Shown: in pieces, positions 35,490-44,125 of the stretch
Position numbering within the stretch: position 1 is the stretch's first letter
How the letters are laid out: every line of letters begins with the position of its first letter
From: Pseudomonadales bacterium
GTDB taxonomy: Bacteria; Pseudomonadota; Gammaproteobacteria; Pseudomonadales; Pseudohongiellaceae
Direction: 5' to 3'
DNA: 64,000 nt
Assembly (NCBI GenBank): GCA_023254735.1
Contig: JALRKV010000083.1
Location: forward strand, 1 to 64,000
The notes under the pieces: model-generated
The model's input: only the letters and a program-made list of their open reading frames with translations
Database searches by the model: none
What the model was told of the DNA's origin: nothing
Made by a program: the position numbers and the translations under genes

Positions 35490-36260
35490 TCACTCCGCCG
35501 CGCGCATTAGGCGGTCGAGTCGCTCCGCACGGCGGCGCGGCATCTCCATAAGCTGCGTGACATAGTCATGAGCAGGGCGATTAAGCAACTCACTGGCTGT
35601 GCCTACCTGGATAAGCCGGCCACCCTGCATCACTGCGATGCGATCAGCCATCAGCATCGCCTCGGTCATGTCATGGGTAACGAGAACAACGGTCAGGTCG
35701 AGCTCTTGCTGAATACGCCGAAATTCCTCTTGCAGCCCCGCCCGCGTGATCGGATCGAGTGCGCCGAAAGGCTCGTCCATGAGGAGCACATCGGGGCGCG
35801 CCGCGAGCGCGCGTGCGACGCCGATGCGCTGCTGCTGCCCACCGGACAACTCTGAAGGAATTCGCAAGGCATAGTCCTCGTAGGGCAGACCGACGAGATC
35901 GCAGACTTCCCTGCTTCGTGCCTCGATTTCCTCCTTTGACCAGCCGAGCAGCTCGGGCACAGCGGCGACATTGCGCGCCACATTATGGTGAGGGAAAAGG
36001 CCTGCACCCTGAAAAACATAGCCGATATTCCGACGCAGCTCCTGCAGGTTTTGCTCCAAAACATCGCGGCCCGCGACCAGCACTTGTCCGCCGGTTGGCT
36101 CTTCGAGGCGATTAATCATCTTAAGCGTCGTCGTCTTGCCGCTGCCTGACTCACCTATTAAGGCAAGCAGCTCTCCCCGCGCAACTGTGAGACAGGTATC
36201 GGCGACAGCATAGCTCGCACCGCCGTCGAAACTTTTCTGTATGTGTCTAAGTTCGATCAT
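35490..36260 (-). CDS. Osmoprotectant-type ABC importer ATP-binding protein
   Basis: A 256-residue cytoplasmic ATPase. The start ATG ending at 36260 (MIELRHIQKSF) is the usual ABC N-terminus. An upstream in-frame start would add only 13 residues. The Walker A motif GESGSGKTT is at 36-44, the Q-loop FQGAGLFPH at 83-91, the signature LSGGQQQR at 138-145, Walker B VLLMDEP at 158-164, and the switch His in VLVTHDM. The similarity is to OpuCA/ProV-type subunits, though the C-terminal CBS domains of long forms are absent. It is followed after 4 bp by the permease/binding-protein fusion, so the two form a complete importer. Confidence 0.92.
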   Translation of the reverse strand: MIELRHIQKSFDGGASYAVADTCLTVARGELLALIGESGSGKTTTLKMINRLEEPTGGQVLVAGRDVLEQNLQELRRNIGYVFQGAGLFPHHNVARNVAAVPELLGWSKEEIEARSREVCDLVGLPYEDYALRIPSELSGGQQQRIGVARALAARPDVLLMDEPFGALDPITRAGLQEEFRRIQQELDLTVVLVTHDMTEAMLMADRIAVMQGGRLIQVGTASELLNRPAHDYVTQLMEMPRRRAERLDRLMRAAE

Positions 36261-36306
36261 TAGGCGAGCGAGTCTAGCAAGGGGATATATCCCTGCCAAC
36301 TCAAGA

Positions 36307-37797
36307 TCAGTCGAGTATTGGGACGCGCACGCGCAGGCACTGGTCGCGGAGCCTCTGAGTGCGGCCCTCCGCTATTGCTGGCCTGAACTGAAAATCTTTC
36401 ATCGCACGATTCACCGCGCGGCGCAGCCCTGCGTCTTCAGCACCGGCTTCGTCGATTTTCACTCCCGTCGCCTTTCCTCTACGAGACACATCAAAGCGGG
36501 CGGTTATTTCGGCGTGCGGTAATTCTATGTTCCACGCAGAAGACTCCACATTCGGCGCGGCAAGCGTTGCCAGCCTGTCACTGAGTGCTGTGAAGGTAGG
36601 AAGGCATTCACCGTCTGGGTTGTCCGCTTTTAGCTCCTCGAATGTGAGTCGCAGCTGTGTTGCTGGAATAAGTGCTGGACGCGCGAAGTAGCCGTCAACC
36701 TCGTCTGCGGTGAGTCCTGATGCGAGTAGCAGTTCACGTGCTTCGCGATACTCACGAATGCCCGAGCCGCGGTTCTGCAATAGTTGGTAGTCTCCCCGGT
36801 AGATTTTGCTCGCGGCGAGTGCCTGCCGCGTCAGAGCGACCTCGTCATTGCTCGCCCCCGCCGCGAGCTGGCGCTCGAGAAACTCGGTTAATCTCGTATC
36901 CATCGCCCTAACCCCGAAATATCCGTCGCGCAGATAGCCTACACCTATCGGGTCGCCTCGCTCTAAGATGGGAACCCTGCTCATTGGCCCAGTTACAGAC
37001 CGCGCAGAAAAGCCCGGCGAACTCAGTTTATTGAGCGCGCCGCCCTCGCGTCGCACGAGGTGATCGATGGTGTCATAGGAAAAACCGCTCTGCGCATTAA
37101 GCAGTTGCACAAGCGCGTACTCGTTATACGACTGGCGGTACATTAGCGGGAGCCATTGAGTAAGTAGAAGATACTCTGAAGACGGATCGCCATTACCTTG
37201 GAGCGATTTGAGTCGATCGACTACCTCCTCTGACAGATCGTATAGTCGGTCATCTATTTCTCGTGCATCGAAAAAACTGCCAATCGCCTCCCGTGTGGGA
37301 GTCAGGGCTACCTGTTGCACTAGCCAGCCCGACTGGAGGGCGAGCGCGTTGGCGAGCATCATGCGCGCAGAATTATCCTCGGGGCCAAGCACATCGCCCT
37401 CCTCTGCAGAGCGCAGATCGTCGAAGGATCCGATGTAAATTTGGCTTCTAAGGTCTAGGTAATCTGCCACCTGTTGCCAATCGGATCTTGCAATCTCGGT
37501 TCGCACAAGCGCATCAACTACGGGCAGCAGACGTGGATCCTCGAAGCCGAACGTGTTCCGCGTGATCTGTAATTGGCGTCTTAGCAAGGTTGCCGCGGCT
37601 TCAAAATCCCCTTGCTCAAACTGAAGCTGCGCCAATCCCGCCAGAGGTTCGAGCAGACGCCTATCGAAGGGGCCAAATTCGGATTCGAGCGCCTCGATCT
37701 GACCAACGTAAAGCGACACATCGCTTTCAGCCGCATTCTGCGCTACGGCAGAAGAAGTACAAAAAAGCGCAGCCAAAAGAAAGAAAACTCTCCGCAT
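36307..37797 (-). CDS. Exported helical-repeat protein with TonB-like C-terminal domain
   Basis: A 496-residue protein. The ATG ending at 37797 (MRRVFFLLAALFCTSSAVAQ) gives a perfect signal peptide cleaved after residue 20. Residues about 30-350 look like TPR/SEL-style helical repeats (for example LLEPLAGLAQLQFEQGDFEAAATLLRRQL, a clear TPR unit). The final 75 residues (HAEITARFDVSRRGKATGVKI, ending FQFRPAIAEG) match the TonB C-terminal fold. There is no N-terminal anchor beyond the cleavable signal, so it is unlikely to be a normal energy transducer. It may instead bind peptidoglycan or an outer-membrane partner. It is a single gene upstream of the ABC importer on the same strand, with a 46-bp gap. 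Confidence 0.75.
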   Translation of the reverse strand: MRRVFFLLAALFCTSSAVAQNAAESDVSLYVGQIEALESEFGPFDRRLLEPLAGLAQLQFEQGDFEAAATLLRRQLQITRNTFGFEDPRLLPVVDALVRTEIARSDWQQVADYLDLRSQIYIGSFDDLRSAEEGDVLGPEDNSARMMLANALALQSGWLVQQVALTPTREAIGSFFDAREIDDRLYDLSEEVVDRLKSLQGNGDPSSEYLLLTQWLPLMYRQSYNEYALVQLLNAQSGFSYDTIDHLVRREGGALNKLSSPGFSARSVTGPMSRVPILERGDPIGVGYLRDGYFGVRAMDTRLTEFLERQLAAGASNDEVALTRQALAASKIYRGDYQLLQNRGSGIREYREARELLLASGLTADEVDGYFARPALIPATQLRLTFEELKADNPDGECLPTFTALSDRLATLAAPNVESSAWNIELPHAEITARFDVSRRGKATGVKIDEAGAEDAGLRRAVNRAMKDFQFRPAIAEGRTQRLRDQCLRVRVPILD

Positions 37798-38005
37798 GTT
37801 AAACGAGACCAAGCGTCTCGTTCTAGACAAGAATGTGGGTTCAACACTGCAGAGATCTATCCTCATGGCGTCGCCCTAAGCGTGGGAATGAAAGAGCGGG
37901 ATTACACAAAAAGCCCCCTCGTAGTATGCTAAATTCTCAGTAAGAGATCATCGATTGAGACAATGGCCTCTCTATCGAGCCACAACAAAGGCTGACTCTA
38001 TTTCC

Positions 38006-38431
38006 ATGGTTATAGCTCTAGCAATTAATAGCACTCTCGTCGCGGTCGCCGTAGTAATCCACTATGAGATGCTCCGCCTGCTTTCTATTGTGATTCCTAG
38101 GCTGCAAATCAGACATCGCCTCCGTGTTCTAATCGGTGTCTTTGGCACTATCTGCGCGCACATTATTGAGGTCTGTCTGTTTGGCCTCGCTTTTTACCTT
38201 ATGGTGAGACACGGTGGCTTCGGTAACTTAGTAGGTAGTTTCGATGGTAGTCTCGTCGACAGTATCTACTTCTCATTCACCAACTACACGACGGTTGGTT
38301 ATGGCGATATAGCTCCGCAAGGGAGTCTTCGCTTTCTCGCGGGAGTCGAGGCCATTACCGGCCTATCCCTGATCACTTGGTCTGCCTCCTTCATGTTTAT
38401 GGAGATGACCCAGTTCTGGGACGAAGGCTAG
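38006..38431 (+). CDS. Small potassium channel (Kch/KcsA-type pore)
   Basis: A 141-residue inner-membrane protein. The ATG at 38006 (MVIALAINSTLVAVAVVIHY) is preferred; a TTG 51 bp upstream is possible. There is one N-terminal helix (about 3-20), a second at about 42-66, a pore helix and the selectivity filter TTVGYGD at residues 95-101, and a final helix at about 110-130. The sequence is an unambiguous K+-selective pore without voltage sensor or RCK domain. It likely forms a tetramer in the membrane that sets K+ leak or uptake. The end is only 2 bp from the stop of the convergent gene at 38434-39468. Confidence 0.9.
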   Translation: MVIALAINSTLVAVAVVIHYEMLRLLSIVIPRLQIRHRLRVLIGVFGTICAHIIEVCLFGLAFYLMVRHGGFGNLVGSFDGSLVDSIYFSFTNYTTVGYGDIAPQGSLRFLAGVEAITGLSLITWSASFMFMEMTQFWDEG

Positions 38432-38433
38432 GC

Positions 38434-39468
38434 TCAGTTCTTAACCGCCGCGTCAGCATCTGCTCTCCGCGCACCGGCGAGGATGCCCGGGAGTCCGTAA
38501 TTGCCCTCATGGCAAGCATACTCGTAGAGCTTGTTCTCCGACGCATTCAGGCTCATTTCACCGCGCCAGTCTTGTGTGTAATAAATGGGATCGGAGACCT
38601 CGAATGTATAGAGAATCTGATCATCCGAATAGCGACTGAACCGCTCGATAATTTTCCCCTCGGCGGATAAAGGCGCAGCATTGCGCGGCGCCTGCTGAGG
38701 ATGCAAGTTGACAGTTTCGACAACGAGCGTATCGCCTTCCCAATGTCCTATGGAATCGCCGAGCCAGCGCTGGTGCTCAGCGGGTCTGTGCTTGTCATTA
38801 AGCGGGATAATGCGCGCATCATTGACCATTTCAACGAGAATCATCACATAATCATCGGTCTGCACTATTTGGTACATGTTATTGTAAAGAACGTTGTTCA
38901 TCGGCGGGCCACCGGTGCTGCCAAAGCCGATAATGCAGCGCTCCCCTAATGCGCGCCCCTCGGGACCGTCATTGCCTGAGAATTTCGCCCGATTCGCTCG
39001 CCGCAGCTCATTGCCCGCATCCGAAAAAGGTATTCGCCCATCGGCGGGCTCTACTATCCACGAAGTGCGCGCTTCGCCTTTGACAATACCGAAACGCGTG
39101 CCTGGATCGACCCAAAACGCGTTATAGCCACGTCCTTTGCCCAAGTCCGAGCCGTCGAGTAATTCGCCTTGCACCAAACCATCGTCTGTTGCCTGTCTTA
39201 CATTTTGGTGATGGTTACGCGTGAAATCTTCTATCTCGCTCGCCGGTATAATCAAGCTTTCATAGTCGGAACTGCGCTGCAGCTGCGTCAGCGAAGCATT
39301 TGTCCAATATCCCTGCAGGTCAGGCTTTCCCGATTGAGTACGTGGCGGTTCGTAGTCCTGAGCAATAGCCGCTGCGGACCAGAGGAATCCTGCGCAAAGC
39401 AGGGCAATAGCCGCAGGGTGTGACTGACGCGAAGAAGCGGGAGAGAATCGGGGCTTTGTTGTTGTCAT
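38434..39468 (-). CDS. Secreted uncharacterised protein, GKPDLQGYW family (first member)
   Basis: A 344-residue exported protein. A signal peptide ends near residue 36 (WSAAAIAQ). The mature N-terminus carries RTQSGKPDLQGYWTNASL, a motif that opens a family of unannotated secreted proteins in marine proteobacteria. A later IGHWEGDTLVVETVNLHP motif and the final LYEYACHEGNYGLPGIL segment are also shared within the family. The gene at 44742-45632 has the same motif order (GKPDFNGIW and YGYWDGDTWVVE), so the two are paralogous. No enzymatic motif is recognised; the fold could be beta-rich. It converges with the potassium channel gene. Confidence 0.7.
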   Translation of the reverse strand: MTTTKPRFSPASSRQSHPAAIALLCAGFLWSAAAIAQDYEPPRTQSGKPDLQGYWTNASLTQLQRSSDYESLIIPASEIEDFTRNHHQNVRQATDDGLVQGELLDGSDLGKGRGYNAFWVDPGTRFGIVKGEARTSWIVEPADGRIPFSDAGNELRRANRAKFSGNDGPEGRALGERCIIGFGSTGGPPMNNVLYNNMYQIVQTDDYVMILVEMVNDARIIPLNDKHRPAEHQRWLGDSIGHWEGDTLVVETVNLHPQQAPRNAAPLSAEGKIIERFSRYSDDQILYTFEVSDPIYYTQDWRGEMSLNASENKLYEYACHEGNYGLPGILAGARRADADAAVKN

Positions 39469-39647
39469 AGTGAGCTCTCTTTTTTGTTTCTTTTGCCGAT
39501 CAGGCTACCGCCTATGATCTCTGTAACTTAAGCCTCGAAACTAAACCAACCTGCGCAATTAGGCAACATCCACAATCTTGCCCACGATCAATAAATTATT
39601 TCTGCAAGAGTGCACAGTATTACTTCACTACTCTCGGAGGTGCTCCT

Positions 39648-40058
39648 ATGAAAAACCTAGACTCACTCGACCAAAAAATCCGTGCAACGCTCGCAGAACA
39701 CGATTCAAAGTTGCAGAAAGAGATAGAAGTGATAGATCGCGGCGAAGGCTATTTTGATCTCCTTAAGGCGAGCTTTCACGGACGCCAAGCTTGGGTCACT
39801 TACTATTTATACATACTTGGGCTTGCCACTCTTGCACTCTTCATCTATTGCCTGACAGGTTATCTCGCCTCTGAAAGCGTCGACTCGTCTCTCAATTCAT
39901 CTCTCGATTGGGCTCTTGGATTAATCGCCTGCATGTTTGTCTTCACCTTGATAAAGATAATTGCATTCGAGCAACTGCTAAAATTCGAAATGCTCCGCGA
40001 ATTGAAGCGCATTGAATTCAGACTCATGCTAGAAAATAAAAACACGGGGGATGCGTAG
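39648..40058 (+). CDS. Small two-helix membrane protein, DUF6768-like
   Basis: A 136-residue inner-membrane protein with a charged N-terminal region, the motif YFDLLKASFHGRQAWVTYYLYILG, and two hydrophobic helices at about 48-68 and 88-105. The C-terminal part is amphipathic and Arg/Glu-rich (LLKFEMLRELKRIEFRLML), which may be a coiled coil on the cytoplasmic side. The combination resembles DUF6768 proteins, which often sit next to ECF sigma factor genes, but none is adjacent here. The ribosome site is a strong GGAGGTG just before the ATG. It stands alone. Function unknown. Confidence 0.65.
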   Translation: MKNLDSLDQKIRATLAEHDSKLQKEIEVIDRGEGYFDLLKASFHGRQAWVTYYLYILGLATLALFIYCLTGYLASESVDSSLNSSLDWALGLIACMFVFTLIKIIAFEQLLKFEMLRELKRIEFRLMLENKNTGDA

Positions 40059-40169
40059 TACGCGGGAAAGGCAGCGAAAAAATCGCTAACTAATAGGCAG
40101 CTGGTTTATTGGCGCGCCGGAAATGCTAAAATCCTCTCGTTCACTCCCTAGCAGAGCACCCACGAGTCG

Positions 40170-40616
40170 ATGACCAGAAAAACAACTCTTAATAGCGTTC
40201 CCGTTATAAACCTTATGCCTAGCCCGCAACCTGCCGGTGCCGGTGTTGATGACAAATGCGGACGCTGTACTCGTTCGATTTGCTGCAACTCGATTAACCA
40301 GCAGATTCCTACGCCGCGTAGCAAAAGTGATTTCGATCATTTGCTCTGGCAGGTCGCGCATGAGGGTATTAACTTATTCAAAGACTCGGACGGTTGGTTC
40401 CTACACATCGAATCGCGCTGCGCGCATCTGCAGCCCGGTGGATTTTGTGGGATTTATGAAAAAAGACCTGAGGTGTGCCGAGACTATAGCAACGACTTTT
40501 GCGAGCTCGATGAATCCATCCCCGAGGGCAGTGAACTATTCTTTAGCACCTACGAACAGCTCGAAGCGTATTGCCGAGCACGATTCAAACAGTGGGATAA
40601 ACGCTCGACTCGCTGA
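40170..40616 (+). CDS. YkgJ-type cysteine-cluster protein
   Basis: A 148-residue cytoplasmic protein with the N-terminal cysteine signature CGRCTRSICC (Cys30, 33, 38 and 39). A second set follows in RCAHLQPGGFCGIYEKRPEVCRDYSNDFC. This arrangement defines the YkgJ/Fe- or Zn-chelating cysteine-cluster family, thought to bind an iron-sulphur cluster or zinc. About eight conserved cysteines are present, so metal binding is credible. The gene is isolated on the plus strand between a small membrane protein and a convergent sialidase-like gene. Its role in the cell is unknown. Confidence 0.85.
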   Translation: MTRKTTLNSVPVINLMPSPQPAGAGVDDKCGRCTRSICCNSINQQIPTPRSKSDFDHLLWQVAHEGINLFKDSDGWFLHIESRCAHLQPGGFCGIYEKRPEVCRDYSNDFCELDESIPEGSELFFSTYEQLEAYCRARFKQWDKRSTR

Positions 40617-40647
40617 TCATTTGCTGACGGCATCTTTTCAGAACGCG

Positions 40648-41847
40648 TTACCACAACAGTAGGAAATCATCGCCACCGATCGCCGCTGCGGCGGGGAAAC
40701 TGAAATTAGGGATAGTGATCTGAGCGTCGAGAGTCCAATCCATTTTTGCGCCGTTCTCACCTGTGAGCTGCGCTCGAAGTTGGCCACCCTTACTATGGCT
40801 GATCGCCTCACCCCACGCGGTTAGCACGGCGCCATTGGCTGCGACAGCTATGCTAGGGTTTTTTTGCCTGGTCTGTGTCGCAGGCTCTCGGACAGCCTCC
40901 GCAGCGCCACCGTTTTTTAGTTGCACAACTCTCGCTGCCGTCTCAAACACTGCCCAGAGCTCGCCATTTTTGTCGACTGCGAGGTCATTGGTGCTAAGCG
41001 GGCACGAACTTATCTCCCATTCTTGCAAAGGCTGCAACGGGGAATAGTCTCCGCGGAGGGCCGTGTTCGCCTTTGCAAGGCTTGGGGACTCGGCATAAAG
41101 CGTCAACCATTGCATGTGGCGCCCCACACCGCCTATCGCAGAGCGATAGGCGATTGAGAGTCTCCCTCGAGGATCGAATTCGGTTGCCAGTGAACAGCAA
41201 GCACAGGCGCCGAGGTCTGTATCGCCGACGCGCTGTTCAGGACCGAAGCTTGCGCCACTGTCATCCGAAAAACGCGCATAGACAGTTCGTTCTTGCTCAG
41301 CGCTCAACGCACCGGCACCCCAAACTACCGCTACCTGATTGCCTTCGGCTGCGACGTCTGCTGCAGCGTCAACGCCTTCGATATAATTGGAGACGAGCGA
41401 GCGCTGTACCTCGAACTGTGATCGCTCAGCATCAGAGCGGGAATAATAATAGCTATCTTCCCGCGGCAAATACCAGATTACGTGAGCGCGCCCGTCTCCA
41501 CCAATCGCCATAGAGGCCCGCGCAATGGCGAAAGTTTGAAGATCAAATGCGCTGCTAGACACTTTAATAGGAAGGCCAAACCGGCGTTCCTCGCGTAGAT
41601 ACTCACGGTAGTAAAGATTACCCTCACGCGCACTGGGTGCGCTGAGCCTTTTCTTGAAATAGAGAAGATGCACACTGCCGTCGGTAGCGGTGACCAATCG
41701 CGGTTGCAATCCTGCGTCAGGCGTTGGCATAACCAAAACCTCTCCGGCCGCAGGTGCGGCGATAAATAACAGGAGTAGCGCCAGCAAGACAAAGTTCAAT
41801 AGCCAAGAGACGGACTGGCTTACTGCTATATTTATGGAGAAATTCAC
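40648..41847 (-). CDS. Exported BNR/sialidase-like beta-propeller protein
   Basis: A 399-residue protein with an N-terminal signal peptide (VSWLLNFVLLALLLLFIAAPAAG, cleavage near residue 35). The body shows repeated blade patterns such as DGSVHLLYFKK, DGRAHVIWYLP and NGAVLTAWGE, which are Asp/Gly turns followed by W or Y strands as in BNR and sialidase propellers. The segment RFSDDSGASFGPEQRVGD is an almost perfect Asp-box (S.DGG.SF). A CACCS cluster lies in the middle. No sialidase arginine triad can be assigned, so it may bind rather than cut glycans. It converges with the YkgJ-type gene. Confidence 0.7.
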   Translation of the reverse strand: MNFSINIAVSQSVSWLLNFVLLALLLLFIAAPAAGEVLVMPTPDAGLQPRLVTATDGSVHLLYFKKRLSAPSAREGNLYYREYLREERRFGLPIKVSSSAFDLQTFAIARASMAIGGDGRAHVIWYLPREDSYYYSRSDAERSQFEVQRSLVSNYIEGVDAAADVAAEGNQVAVVWGAGALSAEQERTVYARFSDDSGASFGPEQRVGDTDLGACACCSLATEFDPRGRLSIAYRSAIGGVGRHMQWLTLYAESPSLAKANTALRGDYSPLQPLQEWEISSCPLSTNDLAVDKNGELWAVFETAARVVQLKNGGAAEAVREPATQTRQKNPSIAVAANGAVLTAWGEAISHSKGGQLRAQLTGENGAKMDWTLDAQITIPNFSFPAAAAIGGDDFLLLW

Positions 41848-41998
41848 TTTCTGTCCCTCGTCTATTGACCAGTGAAACTAAGCGCGCCCATCTGCTTTGC
41901 GTGTAGCAGCATTTTTCTATTTAGGGCAGACTATTAACTCAAGCTTCGTATCACTTCACTACGCCGTTTTGGTTACTAAAGACTAACAGGTACACATT

Positions 41999-42517
41999 AT
42001 GAATGCATCGAGCCACCTAACAATGTTCGCCAAGTCATTCTCGTCGTTGATTTTGGCAGCAAGCTTGGCCGCCTGCTCTGCACCAGACGAGCCGTCTCAA
42101 GTCGATGAAACCGCCGCCCTCTACAACACTACGCTAACTAATAAAGAGCTCATGGCGCTGATCATTGAACCCGCGTCAGATATTCTTTGGGATTCGGGCG
42201 GTTGGGTACTCGATGCATCGGGCTACGAAGAACTCTACCCGACCACTGACGCGGGTTGGGCCTATGTCCGCGCGCAGGCGGCTATCTTGGTCGAGGCCGG
42301 CAATATGCTCGCGCTTCCTGGCAGAGTCGAGGATAACGACGCATGGATGATCTATTCACAAGGACTCAGCGATGCGGCTTTACGTGCCATGGATGCTGCG
42401 GCGGCACAGGATGAAGAAGAATTTTTCCAAGCCGGCGCGCAGCTCTACAGCGTCTGCTCTGCCTGCCATCAGGCTTATAATCCCGACATCGTTAACCGCT
42501 TTGTCGAGTCTGACTAG
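41999..42517 (+). CDS. Class II cytochrome c-like lipoprotein
   Basis: A 172-residue protein with signal peptide and lipobox LAAC (Cys26), so it is lipid-anchored in the periplasm. The mature part is helical, and the single heme-binding motif CSACH lies at the C-terminus (Cys153-His157), followed by QAYNPDIVNRF. A C-terminal CXXCH in a four-helix domain is the hallmark of class II c-type cytochromes (cytochrome c'/c556). Likely roles are electron transfer or gas binding. It is followed after 26 bp by the HupE/UreJ gene and then a transmembrane anchor gene on the same strand, so the three may work together. Confidence 0.8.
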   Translation: MNASSHLTMFAKSFSSLILAASLAACSAPDEPSQVDETAALYNTTLTNKELMALIIEPASDILWDSGGWVLDASGYEELYPTTDAGWAYVRAQAAILVEAGNMLALPGRVEDNDAWMIYSQGLSDAALRAMDAAAAQDEEEFFQAGAQLYSVCSACHQAYNPDIVNRFVESD

Positions 42518-42531
42518 CCGGCCTACTGATT

Positions 42532-42546
42532 GGAGAGATCACGTTG
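42532..42546 (+). promoter_or_regulatory. Ribosome site that supports a TTG start of the HupE/UreJ gene
   Basis: GGAGAG at 42532-42537 lies 6 bp before the TTG codon at 42544-42546. No in-frame ATG occurs until far inside the conserved domain, so this site sets the start. Confidence 0.6.
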
Positions 42547-43272
42547 CTCGTTGATGAATCAGCAAATCTCGCGAATACGCGGCGCACAAGTCTATTACAG
42601 CGCTGCACAGTGGGAGTGGCCTCTGCGCTGACCGCAAGTCTTGCACTAGCGCATTCTATCGAAGGCGGCGACGCGAGTTTTGTCGCCGCGATAGATGGTC
42701 CGGCGATCGGCCCTTTTATCTATCTCGGCGCAAAACACATGGTCACGGGGTACGACCATCTTTTGTTTTTGGTCGGTGTCATTTTTTTCCTATACAAGCC
42801 TACAGATGTCATCAAATATGTCACCCTGTTTGCGGTAGGGCACAGCATCACACTCCTCGCTGGTGTGCTGGGCGGACTGCAGGTTAACGCCTACCTCATC
42901 GATGCGATAATTGGGCTTTCGATTGTTTACAAAGCGTTTGAAAACCTTGGGGGATTCGAGCGCCTGCTCGGGTTTACTCTCGATGCGCGGCTCGCCGTTT
43001 TCGTATTCGGGCTTTTTCACGGCTTAGGTCTTGCAACTAAGCTTCAGGAGTTTTCGCTCTCAGACAATGGTTTGGTGACTAACATCATCAGTTTTAATGT
43101 CGGCGTGGAAATAGGCCAGATCTTAGCGCTCTCCGGCGTGTTCATTGTCCTCACACTTTGGCGAACGACGGGAAGCTATTTGCGACATGCGTTTGCCACC
43201 AACGTAGCGCTGATGGCAGGTGGCATTTTGCTTACGTGTTACCAGCTCAGCGGCTACTTCTTAACGGGGTAG
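42544..43272 (+). CDS. HupE/UreJ-family membrane protein
   Basis: A 242-residue inner-membrane protein. TTG is taken as start because GGAGAG precedes it. It has a signal-like segment (residues 20-38, ending SLALAHS) and then about six transmembrane helices. The family signature is YLGAKHMVTGYDHLLFLVGVIFFL (H..TGYDH), a histidine/aspartate motif thought to bind Ni(II), with the second histidine motif FAVGHSITLL and GLFHGLGLA later. Some relatives bring in nickel or cobalt for hydrogenase or urease, but no such enzymes are in this window, so the cargo is uncertain. It sits directly after the cytochrome lipoprotein and before its usual neighbour, an anchor protein. Confidence 0.82.
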   Translation: MLVDESANLANTRRTSLLQRCTVGVASALTASLALAHSIEGGDASFVAAIDGPAIGPFIYLGAKHMVTGYDHLLFLVGVIFFLYKPTDVIKYVTLFAVGHSITLLAGVLGGLQVNAYLIDAIIGLSIVYKAFENLGGFERLLGFTLDARLAVFVFGLFHGLGLATKLQEFSLSDNGLVTNIISFNVGVEIGQILALSGVFIVLTLWRTTGSYLRHAFATNVALMAGGILLTCYQLSGYFLTG

Positions 43273-43388
43273 CCTTGACGGAGTAGTGCGAGCAGCCTAG
43301 CGTAGCCTTCGGCTGTAAACTATGCCTGCCTGAAATTCTTTCAAAACAGGACTCATAATTTAACCGCCAACGATTTCGAGGAAAACGA

Positions 43389-43979
43389 ATGGACAACCAA
43401 GAACACAATCCAGCGGCGTTAACCAGCTACTCCCCGCGCAGCATAATCCTCGCGACGGTGGGTGCCATCGTTGTTGCGACCTTGGTCTTTGTCGCGGCAA
43501 TCCTCCCTGCTGAATACGGCAGCGATCCTCTAGGCACAGGCGCCCTGCTAGGGCTGAATGCCCTAGCCAATGGCGAAAACCCCTTAGAGGAACAGATCGA
43601 AGGCTACCGCCAGGACAAGGTGGAGTTCATCCTCGAACCTTTCCAGTCCGTTGAGTATAAATACCACCTAGACCTTGACGCGCCGATGGTCTTCGATTGG
43701 CAGTCTACTGGTGTCGTTTATTACGACATGCATGCAGAACCGGCGGGTCTTGGCGAGGAAGGCGTGCAAAGCTTTAAACAAGACAACGGCGTCGCACAAA
43801 CAGGCTCTTTCCACGCGCCCTTTGCGGGAATACATGGATGGTTCTGGGAAAACCGCAGCGGACGCGAGGTAACAGTTACACTCAATGCTGCCGGCTATTT
43901 TTACGCCTCGACTGTATTCAGAGACGGTGGTGACTATGAGCGCAGCATCGATGCTATCAGTACTACCAGCACGCCATAA
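43389..43979 (+). CDS. Transmembrane anchor protein associated with HupE/UreJ
   Basis: A 196-residue protein with one N-terminal helix (residues 20-41, IILATVGAIVVATLVFVAAILPAEYG). A periplasmic domain of about 150 residues follows, with FQSVEYKYHLDLDAPMVFDW and HGWFWENRS. The ILPAEYGSDPLGTG region right after the helix is typical of proteins named transmembrane anchor protein, which usually lie next to HupE/UreJ genes as here. A two-part transporter or sensor is possible. The ATG is preceded by a GAGGAAAAC ribosome site. A good bidirectional terminator ends the group at 44054-44087. Function unknown. Confidence 0.72.
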   Translation: MDNQEHNPAALTSYSPRSIILATVGAIVVATLVFVAAILPAEYGSDPLGTGALLGLNALANGENPLEEQIEGYRQDKVEFILEPFQSVEYKYHLDLDAPMVFDWQSTGVVYYDMHAEPAGLGEEGVQSFKQDNGVAQTGSFHAPFAGIHGWFWENRSGREVTVTLNAAGYFYASTVFRDGGDYERSIDAISTTSTP

Positions 43980-44053
43980 CGCTATCAGCGCACCTAAATT
44001 AGCAGAGGCAGGCCACGCGGCGCTTCAAACCTAGTCTAGATCTCAAGACATAA

Positions 44054-44087
44054 AAAAACCCACGCCGATTGCTCGCCGTGGGTTTTT
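44054..44087. terminator. Bidirectional Rho-independent terminator
   Basis: AAAAACCCACG (44054-44064) pairs fully with CGTGGGTTTTT (44077-44087) across a 12-nt loop, giving an 11-bp stem. The A/T flanks give a T-run on each strand. It serves the plus-strand anchor gene ending at 43979 and the minus-strand DUF6152 gene ending at 44126. Confidence 0.85.
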
Positions 44088-44125
44088 CTTTAGCAGAGGT
44101 CTCGCTAGCGAAAAACGCCTGGATC

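Noticed and set aside
43290-43330. Small AGCC-TTC-GGCT hairpin after the HupE/UreJ gene
   Set aside because: The stem is only four base pairs with no U-tract, so it is not supported as a terminator.
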